Of a DNA stretch of 64,000 nt, positions 23,371-35,242 are shown in pieces; the first letter of the stretch is position 1; the number at the start of each line of letters is the position of its first letter. Source of the stretch: Poecilobothrus nobilitatus (Eukaryota; Arthropoda; Insecta; Diptera; Dolichopodidae); the NCBI GenBank assembly GCA_947095535.1, contig OX352774.1, positions 45,090,496-45,154,495 of the forward strand. Direction: 5' to 3'. The notes below the pieces were generated by a model. The model saw only the letters and a list, made by a program, of their open reading frames with translations. It was not told the DNA's origin and ran no database searches. The translations under genes were made by a program, and so were the position numbers.

Positions 23371-25297
23371 AAAAACTCTATTTTTTGGTCAAAATTCCAA
23401 TTTTGAAGGAAAATATTCAGTTTTTACTGAAGAAGCAAAAATGATATCAAAATAAGCTTAAAATCGTGAAAAATCAACGGGAAATGGTAGAAAAATCGAT
23501 TTAAAGATTCGGCATTTTCAAAATCCATTTTCAGGCGATATAAATTAGTTATGAGTTTCGGATTTCGTTTTTATTTTTGCAAATAGTGTCCCCTACACAA
23601 AAACTCTATTTTTTGGTCAAAATTTCTATTTTGAAGGAAAATATTCAGTTTTTACTGAAGAAGCAAAAATGATATCAAAATAAGCTTAAAATCGTAAAAA
23701 ATCAACGGGAAATGGTAGAAAAATCGATTTAAAGATTCGGCATTTTCAAAATCCATTTTCAGGCGATATAAATTAGTTATGAGTTTCGGATTTCGTTTTT
23801 ATTTTTGGAAATAGTGTCCCCTACACAAAAACTCTATTTTTTGGTCAAAATTCCTATTTTGAAGGAACATATTCAGTTTTTAGTGAAGAAGCAAAAATGA
23901 TATCAAAATAAGCTTAAAATCTTAAAAAATCAACGGGAAAAGGTAGAAAAATTGATTTAAAGATTGGGTATTTTCAAAATCCATTTTCAGGCGATATGAA
24001 TTAGTTATGAGTTTCGGATTTCGTTTTTATTTTTGGAAATAGTGTCCCCTACACAAAAACTCTATTTTTTGGTCAAAATTGCTATTTTGAAGGAAAATAT
24101 TCAGTTTTTACTGAAGAAGCAAAAATGATATCAAAATAAGCTTAAAATGTTGAAAAATCAACGGGAAATGATAGAAAAATTGATTTACAGATTGGGTATT
24201 TTCAAAATCCATTTTCAGGCGATATGAATTAGTTATGAGTTTCGGATTTCGTTTTTATTTTTGGAAATAGTGTCCCCTACACAAAAACTCAATTTTTTGG
24301 TCAATATTCCTATTTTGAAGGAAAATATTCAGTTTTTACTGAAGAAGCAAAAATGATAACAAAATAAGCTTAAAATCGTGAAAAATCAACGGGAAATGGT
24401 AGAAAAATCGATTTAAAGATTCGGCATTTTCAAAATCCATTTTCAGGCGATATAAATTAGTTATGAGTTTCGGATTTCGTTTTTATTTTTGGAAATAGTG
24501 TCCCCTACACAAAAACTCTATTTTTTGGTCAATATTCCTATTTTGAAGGAAAATATTCAGTTTTTACTGAAGAAGCAAAAATGATAACAAAATAAGCTTA
24601 AAATCGTGAAAAATCAACGGGAAATGGTAGAAAAATCGATTTAAAGATTCGGCATTTTCAAAATCCATTTTCAGGCGATATAAATTAGTTATGAGTTTCG
24701 GATTTCGTTTTTATTTTTGGAAATAGTGTCCCCTACACAAAAACTCTATTTTTTGGTCAATATTCCTATTTTGAAGGAAAATATTCAGTTTTTACTGAAG
24801 AAGCAAAAATGATATCAAATTAAGCTTAAAATCGTGAGAAATCAACGGGAAATGGTAGAAAAATCGATTTAAAGATTCGGCATTTTCAAAATCCATTTTC
24901 AGGCGATATGAATTAGTTATGAGTTTCTGATTTCGTTTTTATTTTTGGAAATAATGTCCCCTACACAAAAACCCTATTTTGTGGTCAAAATTCATATTTT
25001 AAAAAAAAATATTCGGTTTTTGCTGAAGAAGCAAAAATGATATCAAACTAAGCTTGAAATCGTGAAAAATCAACTGGAAATGGTAGAAAAATCGATTTAA
25101 AAATTCGGCATTTTCAAAATCCATTTTCAGGCTATATAAATTAGTTATGAGTTTCGGATTTCGTTTTTATTTTTGGAAATAGTGTCCCCTACACAAAAAC
25201 TCTATTTTTTGGTCAATATTCCTATTTTGAAGGAAAATATTCAGTTTTTACTAAAGAAGCAAAAATGATAACAAAATAAGCTTAAAATCGTGAAAAA

Positions 25298-25640
25298 TCA
25301 ACGGGAAATGGTAGAAAAATCGATTTAAAGATTCGGCATTTTCAAAATCCATTTTCAGGCGATATGAATTAGTTATGAGTTTCGGATTTCGTTTTTATTT
25401 TTGGAAATAGTGTCCCCTACACAAAAACCCTATTTTGTGGTCAAAATTCCTATTTTGAAGGAAAATATTCAGTTTTTATGAATTAGTTATGAGTTTCTGA
25501 TTTCGTTTTTATTTTTGGAAATAATGTCCCCTACACAAAAACCCTATTTTGTGGTCAAAATTCATATTTTAAAAAAAAATATTCGGTTTTTGCTGAAGAA
25601 GCAAAAATGATATCAAACTAAGCTTAAAATCTTAAAAAAT
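25298..25640 (+). repeat. Half-monomer (114-bp) deletion junction
   Basis: The TCAACGGG landmark at 25298 is followed by its next equivalent at 25640, a spacing of 342 = 228 + 114. At about 25478 CAGTTTTTA joins directly to TGAATTAGTTATGAG. The sequence right of the junction repeats 24909-25060 at an offset of 570 bp, so an out-of-register exchange of 2.5 monomers is likely. Confidence 0.85.
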
Positions 25641-27145
25641 AACCGGAAAATGGTAGAAAAATTGATTAAAAGATTGGGTATTTTCAAAATCTATTTTCAG
25701 GCGATATGAATTAGTTATGAGTTTCGCATTTCGTTTTTATTTTTGGAAATAGTGTCCCCTACACAAAAACCCTATTTTGTAGTCAAAATTTATATTTCAA
25801 AAGAAAATATTCGGTTTTTACTGAAGAAGCAAAAATAATATCAAAATAAGCTTAAAATCGTGAAAAATCAACGGGAATTGGTAGAAAAATCGATTTAAAG
25901 ATTCGGCATTTTCAAAATCCATTTTCAGGCGATATGAATTAGTTATGAGTTTCGGATTTCGTTTTTATTTTTGGAAATAGTGTCCCCTACACAAAAACTC
26001 TATTTTTTGGTCAATATTGCTATTTTGAAGGAAAATATTCAGTTTTTACTGAAGAAGCAAAAATGATATCAAATTAAGCTTAAAATCGTGAGAAATCAAC
26101 GGGAAATGGTAGAAAAATCGATTTAAAGATTGGGCATTTTCAAAATCCATTTTTAGACGATATAATTTAGTTATGAGTTTCGGATTTCGTTTTCATTTTT
26201 GGAAATATTGTCCCCTACACAAAAACTCCATTTTTTCGTAAAAATTCCTAAGAAAATATTCGGTTTTTACTGAAGAAGCAAAAATGATATCAAAATAAGC
26301 TTTAAATCGTGAAAAATCAACGGGAAATGGTAGAAAAATCGATTTAAAGATTCGGCATTTTCAAAATCCATTTTCAGGCGATATAAATTAGTTATGAGTT
26401 TCGGATTTCGTTAATATTTTTGGAAATAGTGTCCCCTACACAAGAACTCTATTTTTTGGTCAAAATTCATATTGTGAAGGAACATATTCAGTTTTTAGTG
26501 AAGAAGCAAAAATGATATCAAAATAAGCTTAAAATCGTGAAAAATCAATGGGAAATGGTAGAAAAATCGATTTAAAGATTCGGCATTTTCAAAATCCATT
26601 TTCAGGCGAGATGAATTAGTTATGAGTTTCGGATTTCGTTTTTATTTTTGGACATAGTGTCCCCTACACAAAAACCCTATTTTGTGGTCAAAATTCATAT
26701 TTTAAAAGAAAATATTCGGTTTTTACGGAAGAAGCAAAAATGATATCAAAATAAGCTTAAAATCGTGAAAAATCAACGGGAAATGGTAGAAAAATCGATT
26801 TAAAGATTCGGCATTTTCAAAATCCATTTTCAGGCGATATAAATTAGTTATGAGTTTCGGATTTCGTTTTTATTTTTGGAAATAGTGTCCCCTACACAAA
26901 AACTGTATTTTTTGGTCAAAATTCCTATTTTGAAGGAAAATATTCAGTTTTTACTGAAGAAGCAAAAATGATATCAAAATAAGCTTAAAATCGTGAAAAA
27001 TCAACGGGAAATGGTAGAAAAATCGATTTAAAGATTCGGCATTTTCAAAATCCATTTTCAGACGATATAAATTAGTTATGAGTTTCGGATTTCGTTTTTA
27101 TTTTTGGAAATAGTGTCCCCTACACAAAAACTCTATTTTTTGGTG

Positions 27146-29745
27146 AAAATTCCTATTTTGAAGGAAAATATTCAGTTTTTACTGAAGAAGCAAAAATGAT
27201 ATCAAAATAAGCTTAAAATCTTGAAAAATCAACGGGAAATCATAGAAAAATTGATTTACAGATTGGGTATTTTCAAAATCCATTTTCAGGCGATATGAAT
27301 TAGTTATGAGTTTCGGATTTCGTTTTTATTTTTGGAAATGGTGTCCCCTACACAAAAACCCTATTTTGTGGTCAAAATTTATATTTCAAAAGAAAATATT
27401 CGGTTTTTACTGAAGAAGCAAAAATGATATCAAAATAAGCTTAAAATCGTGAAAAATCAACGGGAAATGGTAGAAAACTCGATTTAAAGATTCGGCATTT
27501 TCAAAATCCATTTTCAGGCGATATGAATTAGTTATGAGTTTCGGATTTCGTTTATATTTTTGGAAATAGTGTCCCCTACACAAAAACTCTATTTTTTGGT
27601 CAAAATTCCTATTTTGAAGGAAAATATTCAGTTTTTAGTGAAGAATCAAAAATGTTATAAAAATAAGCTTAAAATCTTGAAAAATCAACGGGAAATGGTA
27701 GAAAAGTTGATTTAAAGATTGAGTATTTTCAAAATCCATTTTCAGGCGATATGAATTAGTTATGAATCTCGAATTTCGATTTTATTTTTGGAAATAGTGT
27801 CCACTACACAAAAACCCTATTTTGTGGTCAAAATTCATATCGTAAAATAAAATATTCGGTTTTTACTGAAGAAGCAAAAATGATATCAAAATAAGCTTAA
27901 AATCGTGAAAAATCAACGGGAAATGGTAGAAAAATCGATTTAAAGATTCAGCATTTTCAAAATCCATTTTCAGGCGATATGAATTAGTTATGAGTTTCTG
28001 ATTTCGTTTTTATTTTTGGAAATAATGTCCCCTACACAAAAACTCTATTTTTTGGTCAAAATTCCTATTTTGAAGGAAAATATTCAGTTTTTACTGAAGA
28101 AGCAAAAATGATATCAAAATAAGCTTAAAATCGTGAAAAATCAACGGGAAATGGTAGAAAAATCGATTTAAAGATTCCGCATTTTCAAAATCCATTTTCA
28201 GGCGATATAAGTTAGTTATGAGTTTTGGATTTCGTTTTTATTTTCGGAAATAGTGTCCCCTACACAAAAACTCTATTTTTTGGTCAAAATTCCTATTTTG
28301 AAGGAAAATATTCAGTTTTTAGTGAAGAAGCAAAAATGATATCAAAATAAGCTTAAAATCGTGAAAAATCAACGGGAAATGGTAGAAAAATCGATTTAAA
28401 GATTCGGCATTTTCAAAATCCATTTTCAGGCGATATGAATTAGTTATGAATTTCAGATTTCGTTTTTATTTTTGGAAATAGTGTCCCCTACACAAAAACT
28501 CTATTTTTTGGTCAAAATTCATATTTTAAAAGAAAATATTCGGTTCTTACTGAAGAAGCAAAAATTATATCAAAATAAGCTTAAAATCGTGAAAAATCAA
28601 CGGGAAATGGTAGAAAAATCGATTTAAAGATTCGGCATTTTCAAAATCCATTTTCAGGCGATATAAATTAGTTATGAGTTTCGGATTTCGTTTTTATTTT
28701 TGGAAATAGTGTCCCCTGCACAAAAACTGTATTTTTTGGTCAAAATTCCTATCTTAAAAGAAAATATTCGGTTTTTACTGAAGAAGTAAAAATGATGTCA
28801 AAATAAGCTTAAAATAGTGAAAAATCAACGGGAAATGGTAGAAAAATCGATGTAAACATTCGGCATTTTCAAAATCCATTTTCAGGCGATATAAATTAGT
28901 TATGAGTTTCGGATTTCGTTTTTATTTTTGGAAATAGTGTCCCCTACACAAAAACTCTATTTTTTGGTCAAAATTCCTATTTTGAAGGAAAATATTCAGT
29001 TTTTAGTGAAGAAGCAAAAATGATATAAAAATAAGCTTAAAATCTTGAAAAATCAACGGGAAATGGTAGAAAAATTGATTTAAAGATTGAGTATTTTCAA
29101 AATCCATTTTCAGGCGATATGAATTAGTTATGAGTTTCGAATTTCGTTTTTATTTTTGGAAATAGTGTCCCCTACACAAAAACCCTATTTTGTGGTCAAA
29201 ATTCATATTTTAAAAGAAAATATTCGGGTTTTGCTGAAGAAGCAAAAATGATATCAAAATAAGCTTAAAATCGTGAAAAATCAACGGGAAATGGTAGAAA
29301 AATCGATTTAAAGATTCGGCATTTTCAAAATCCATTTTCAGGCGATATGAATTAGTTATGAGTTTCTGATTTCGTTTTTATTTTTGGAAATAGTGTCCCC
29401 TACACAAAAACTCTATTTTTTGGTCAAAATTCCTATTTTGAAGGAAAATATTCAGTTTTTACTGAAGAAGCAAAAGTGATAACAAAATAAACTTAAAATT
29501 GTGAAAAATCAACGGGAAATGGTACAAAAATCGGTTTAAAGATTCGGCATTTTCAAAATCCATTTTCAGGCGATATAAATTAGTTATGAGTTTCGGATTT
29601 CGTTTTTATTTTTGGAAATAGTGTCCCCTACACAAAAACTCTATTTTTTGGTCAAAATTCCTATTTTGAAGGAAAATATTCAGTTTTTACTGAAGAAGCA
29701 AAAATGATATCAAAATAAGCTTAAAATCTTGAAAAATCAACAGGA
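27146..29745 (+). repeat. 13-monomer higher-order unit (2963 bp), copy 1
   Basis: Offset to copy 2 is 2963 bp (13 monomers less 1). Shared private variants are GGGAAATCATAG (27234 and 30197), GAATCTCGAATTTCGATTTT (27764 and 30727), GTCCCCTGCACAAAAACTG (28711 and 31674) and AAAAGTGATAACAAAATAAAC (29472 and 32435 regions). Confidence 0.88.
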
Positions 29746-30108
29746 AATGGTAGAAAAATTGATTAAAAGATTCGGCATTTTCAAAATCCATTTTCAGGCG
29801 ATATAAATTAGTTATGAGTTTCGGATTTCGTTTTTATTTTTGGAAATAGTGTCCCCTACACAAAAACTTTATTTTTTGGTCAAAATTCCTATTTTGAAGG
29901 AAAATATGAATTTTTTACTGAAGAAGCAAAAATGATATCAAAATAAGCTTAAAATCGTGAAAAATCAACGGGAATTGGTAGAAAAATCGATTTAAAGATT
30001 CGGCATTTTCAAAATCCATTTTCAGGCGATATGAATTAGTTATGAGTTTCGGATTTCGTTTTTTTTTTGGAAATAGTGTCCCCTACACAAAAACTCAATT
30101 TTTTGGTC

Positions 30109-32704
30109 AAAATTCCTATTTTGAAGGAAAATATTCAGTTTTTACTGAAGAAGCAAAAATGATATCAAAATAAGCTTAAAATCTTGAAAAATCAACGGGA
30201 AATCATAGAAAAATTGATTTACAGATTGGGTATTTTCAAAATCCATTTTCAGGCGATATGAATTAGTTATGAGTTTCGGATTTCGTTTTTATTTTTGGAA
30301 ATGGTGTCCCCTACACAAAAACCCTATTTTGTGATCAAAATTTATATTTCAAAAGAAAATATTCGGTTTTTACTGAAGAAGCAAAAATGATATCAAAATA
30401 AGCTTAAAATCGTGAAAAATCAACGGGAAATGGTAGAAAACTCGATTTAAAGATTCGGCATTTTCAAAATCCATTTTCAGGCGATATGAATTAGTTATGA
30501 GTTTCGGATTTCGTTTATATTTTTGGAAATAGTGTCCCCTACACAAAAACTCTATTTTTTGGTCAAAATTCCTATTTTGAAGGAAAATATTCAGTTTTTA
30601 GTGAAGAATCAAAAATGTTATAAAAATAAGCTTAAAATCTTGAAAAATCAACGGGAAATGGTAGAAAAGTTGATTTAAAGATTGAGTATTTTCAAAATCC
30701 ATTTTCAGGCGATATGAATTAGTTATGAATCTCGAATTTCGATTTTATTTTTGGAAATAGTGTCCACTACACAAAAACCCTATTTTGTGGTCAAAATTCA
30801 TATCGTAAAATAAAATATTCGGTTTTTACTGAAGAAGCAAAAATGATATCAAAATAAGCTTAAAATCGTGAAAAATCAATGGGAAATGGTAGAAAAATCG
30901 ATTTAAAGATTCAGCATTTTCAAAATCCATTTTCAGGCGATATGAATTAGTTATGAGTTTCTGATTTCGTTTTTATTTTTGGAAATAATGTCCCCTACAC
31001 AAAAACTCTATTTTTTGGTCAAAATTCCTATTTTGAAGGAAAATATTCAGTTTTTACTGAAGAAGCAAAAATGATATCAAAATAAGCTTAAAATCGTGAA
31101 AAATCAACGGGAAATGGTAGAAAAATCGATTTAAAGATTCCGCATTTTCAAAATCCATTTTCAGGCGATATAAGTTAGTTATGAGTTTTGGATTTCGTTT
31201 TTATTTTCGGAAATAGTGTCCCCTACACAAAAACTCTATTTTTTGGTCAAAATTCCTATTTTGAAGGAAAATATTCAGTTTTTAGTGAAGAAGCAAAAAT
31301 GATATCAAAATAAGCTTAAAATCGTGAAAAATCAACGGGAAATGGTAGAAAAATCGATTTAAAGATTCGGCATTTTCAAAATCCATTTTCAGGCGATATG
31401 AATTAGTTATGAATTTCAGATTTCGTTTTTATTTTTGGAAATAGTGTCCCCTACACAAAAACTCTATTTTTTGGTCAAAATTCATATTTTAAAAGAAAAT
31501 ATTCGGTTTTTACTGAAGAAGCAAAAATTATATCAAAATAAGCTTAAAACCGTGAAAAATCAACGGGAAATGGTAGAAAAATCGATTTAAAGATTCGGCA
31601 TTTTCAAAATCCATTTTCAGGCGATATAAATTAGTTATGAGTTTCGGATTTCGTTTTTATTTTTGGAAATAGTGTCCCCTGCACAAAAACTGTATTTTTT
31701 GGTCAAAATTCCTATCTTAAAAGAAAATATTCGGTTTTTACTGAAGAAGTAAAAATGATGTCAAAATAAGCTTAAAATAGTGAAAAATCAACGGGAAATG
31801 GTAGAAAAATCGATGTAAACATTCGGCATTTTCAAAATCCATTTTCAGGCGATATAAATTAGTTATGAGTTTCGGATTTCGTTTTTATTTTTGGAAATAG
31901 TGTCCCCTACACAAAAACTCTATTTTTTGGTCAAAATTCCTATTTTGAAGGAAAATATTCAGTTTTTAGTGAAGAAGCAAAAATGATATAAAAATAAGCT
32001 TAAAATCTTGAAAAATCAACGGGAAATGGTAGAAAAATTGATTTAAAGATTGAGTATTTTCAAAATCCATTTTCAGGCGATATGAATTAGTTATGAGTTT
32101 CGAATTTCGTTTTTATTTTTGGAAATAGTGTCCCCTACACAAAAACCCTATTTTGTGGTCAAAATTCATATTTTAAAAGAAAATATTCGGGTTTTACTGA
32201 AGAAGCAAAAATGATATCAAAATAAGCTTAAAATCGTGAAAAATCAACGGGAAATGGTAGAAAAATCGATTTAAAGATTCGGCATTTTCAAAATCCATTT
32301 TCAGGCGATATGAATTAGTTATGAGTTTCTGATTTCGTTTTTATTTTTGGAAATAGTGTCCCCTACACAAAAACTCTATTTTTTGGTCAAAATTCCTATT
32401 TTGAAGGAAAATATTCAGTTTTTACTGAAGAAGCAAAAGTGATAACAAAATAAACTTAAAATTGTGAAAAATCAACGGGAAATGGTACAAAAATCGGTTT
32501 AAAGATTCGGCATTTTCAAAATCCATTTTCAGGCGATATAAATTAGTTATGAGTTTCGGATTTCGTTTTTATTTTTGGAAATAGTGTCCCCTACACAAAA
32601 ACTCTATTTTTTGGTCAAAATTCCTATTTTGAAGGAAAATATTCAGTTTTTACTGAAGAAGCAAAAATGATATCAAAATAAGCTTAAAATCTTGAAAAAT
32701 CAAC
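30109..32704 (+). repeat. 13-monomer higher-order unit (2963 bp), copy 2
   Basis: Near-identical to 27146-29745. Differences seen include GTGATCAAAATTT near 30331 against GTGGTCAAAATTT, and AAAACCGTG near 31546 against AAAATCGTG. It stops at 32704, where the array is truncated and changes domain. Confidence 0.88.
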
Positions 32705-32809
32705 AAAAAACTCTATTTTTTGGTCGAAATTCCTATTTTGAAGGAAAATATTCAGTTTTTAGTGAAGAAGCAAAAATGATATCAATATAAGCTTAAAATC
32801 TTGAAAAAT
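32699..32809 (+). repeat. Truncated monomer at the A/B domain switch
   Basis: GAAAAATCAAC runs straight into AAAAAACTCTATTTTTTGG, so successive TCAAC landmarks are only 110 bp apart (118 bp missing). A short A run shared by both ends gives microhomology. Sequence left belongs to the 13-monomer unit and sequence right begins domain B. Confidence 0.85.
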
Positions 32810-33145
32810 CAACAGGAAATGGTAGAAAAATTGATTTAAAGATTGGGTATTTTCAAAATCCATTTTCAGGCGATATAAATTAGTTATGAGTTTCGGATTT
32901 CGTTTTTATTTTTGGAAATATTGTCCCCTACACAAAAACTCTATTTTTTGGTCAAAATTCCTATTTTGAAGGAAAATATTCAGTTTTTATTGAAGAAGCA
33001 AAAATGATATCAAAATAATCTTAAAATCGTGAAAAATCAACGGGAAATGGCAGAAAAATCGATTTAAAGATTAGTTATTTTCAAAATTTATTTTCAGGCG
33101 ATATAAATTAGTTATGAGTTTCGGATTTCGTTTTCATTTTTGGAA

Positions 33146-35225
33146 ATATTGTCCTCTACACAAAAACTATATTTTTTGGTCAAAATTCCTATTTTGAAGG
33201 AAAATATTCAAATTTACTAAAGAAGCAAAAATGATATCAAAATAAGCTTAGAATCGTAAAAATCAATGGGAAATGGTAGAAAATTCGATTTAAAGATTCG
33301 GTATTTTCAAAATTCATTTTCAGGCGATATATTAAAGTAGTTATGAGTTTCCGATTTCGTTTTTATGTTTGAAAATATTGTCCTCTACACAAAAACTCTA
33401 TTTGTTGGTTAAAATTCCTATTTTGAAGGAAAATATTCAGTTTTACAGAAGAAGCAAAAATGATATCAAAATAAGCTTAAAATCGTAAAAATCAACGGGA
33501 AATGGTAGAAAAATCGATTTAAAGATTAGGTATTTTCAAAATTCATTTTCAGGCGGTATAAATTAGTTATGAGTTTCGGATTTCCTTTTTATTCCTGGAA
33601 ATATTTTCCCTTACACAAAAACTCTATTATTTGATCAAAATTCCTATTTTGAAGGAAAATATTCAGTAATTACTGAAGAAGCAGAAATGTTATCAAAATA
33701 AGCTTAAAGTCGTGAAAAATCAACGGGAAATGGTAGAAAAATCGATTTAAAGATTCGGCATTTTCAAACTCCATTTTCGGGCGTCATAAATTAGTTATAA
33801 GTTTCGGATTTCGTTTTTATTTTTGGAAATATTGTCCCCTACACAAGAACTCTATTTTTTGGTCAAAATTCCTATTTTGAAGGAAAATATGCAGTTTTTA
33901 CTGAAGAAGCAAAAATGATATCAAAATAAGCTTAAAATCGTGAAAAATCAAAACGGAAATGCTAGAAAATTCGATTTAAAGATTCGGTATTTTCAAACTC
34001 CATTTTCGGGCGTCATAAATTAGTTATGAGTTTCGGATTTGCTTTTTATTCTTGGAAATATTTTCCCATACACAAGAACTCTATTTTTTGGTCAAAATTC
34101 CTATTTTGAAGAAAATATGCAGTTTTTGCTGAAGAAGCAAAAATGATATCAAAATAAGCTTAACATCGGGTAAAATCAACGGGAAATGGTACAAAATTCG
34201 ATTTAAAGATTCGGTATTTTCAAAATTCATTTTCAGGTGATATAAATTAGTTATGAGTTTCGGATTTCGTTTTTATTTTTGGAAATAGTGTCCCCTATAC
34301 AAAAACTCTATTTTTTGGTCAAAATTCCTATTTTGAAGGAAAATATTCAGTTTTTACTGAAGAAGCAAAAATGATATCAAAATAAGCTCAAAATCGTGAA
34401 AAATCGACGGGAAATGGTAGAAAATTCAATTTTAAGATTCGGTATTTTCAAACTCCATTTGCGGCCGTTATAAATTAGTTCTGAGTATCGGATTTCCTTT
34501 TTATTCTTGGAAATATTTTCCCTTACACAAAAACTCTATTATTTGGTCAAAATTCCAATTTTGAAGGAAAATATGCAGTTTTTGCTGAAGAAGCAAAAAT
34601 GATATCAAAATAAGCTTAACATCGGGTAAAATCAACGGGAAATGGTACAAAATTCGATTTAAAGATTCGGTATTTTCAAAATTCATTTTCAGGTGATATA
34701 AATTAGTTATGAGTTTCGGATTTCGTTTTTATTTTTGGAAATAGTGTCCCCTATACAAAAACTCTATTTTTTGGTCAAAATTCCTATTTTGAAGGAAAAT
34801 ATTCAGTTTTTACTGAAGAAGCAAAAATGATATCAAAATAAGCTTAAAAACGTGAAAAATCAACGGGAAATGGTAGAAAATTCGATTTAAAGATTCGGTA
34901 TTTCCTAAATTCATTTTCAGGCGATATAAATTAGTTATGAGTTTCCGATTTTGTTTTCATTTTTGGAAATATTGTCCCCTACACAAGAACTCTATTTTTT
35001 GGTCAAAATTCCTATTTTGAAGGAAAAAATTAAATTTTTACTGAAGAAGCAAAAATGATATCAAAATAAGCTTAAAATAGTGAAAAACAACGGCAAATGG
35101 TAGAAAATTCCTTTTAAAGATTGGGTATTTTCAACCTCCATTTTCGGGCTTAATAAATTAGTTATGAGTTTCGGATTTCGTTTTTATTTTTGGAAATATT
35201 GTCCCCTACACAAAAACTCTATCTA
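33146..35225 (+). repeat. Domain-B higher-order unit, copy 1 (9 monomers)
   Basis: Starts at AATATTGTCCTCTACAC. Matches 35236 onward at an offset of 2090 bp, dropping to 1861 bp after about 33480 because copy 2 lacks one monomer (the one with the GATATATTAAAGTAG variant). Shared variants include TTCCTTTTTATTCCTGG, AAATCAAAACGGAAATGC and AACATCGGGTAAAATC. Confidence 0.85.
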
Positions 35226-35242
35226 TATTATTAAAATATTGT
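35221..35242 (+). repeat. Duplication junction with about 14-nt filler
   Basis: CAAAAACTCTA is followed by TCTATATTATTAAA and then ATATTGTCCTCTACAC. The middle bases fit neither side in phase. Filler with TCTA/ATAT-type repeats suggests end joining or template switching instead of homologous exchange. Confidence 0.7.

Larger units (their letters stand above)
20186..25256 (+). repeat. 22-monomer higher-order unit (5071 bp), copy 2
   Basis: Immediate tandem copy of 15115-20185 with near-identity over about 5 kb. This implies very recent unequal exchange or amplification, or alternatively an assembly duplication near the 200-N gap. After about 25256 the correspondence with the start of a further copy is lost (ATGATAACA near 25266, then the truncation at 25478). 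Confidence 0.9.
1950..32704 (+). repeat. Array domain A
   Basis: Most monomers here read GGAAATAGTGTCCCC, ACACAAAAACTC and TTTTCAAAATCCATTTTC. Two linked monomer types alternate. One has AATCGTG, AAATCGATTT and ATTCGGCATT. The other has AATCTTG, AAATTGATTT and ATTGGGTATT. The large 3.9-, 5.1- and 3.0-kb duplications lie in this domain. It ends at the truncated monomer near 32704, after which ATAGTGTCC largely gives way to ATATTGTCC. Confidence 0.8.

Noticed and set aside
35221..35242. Transposon insertion at the filler junction
   Set aside because: Only about 14 extra bases, no terminal repeats and no target-site duplication.
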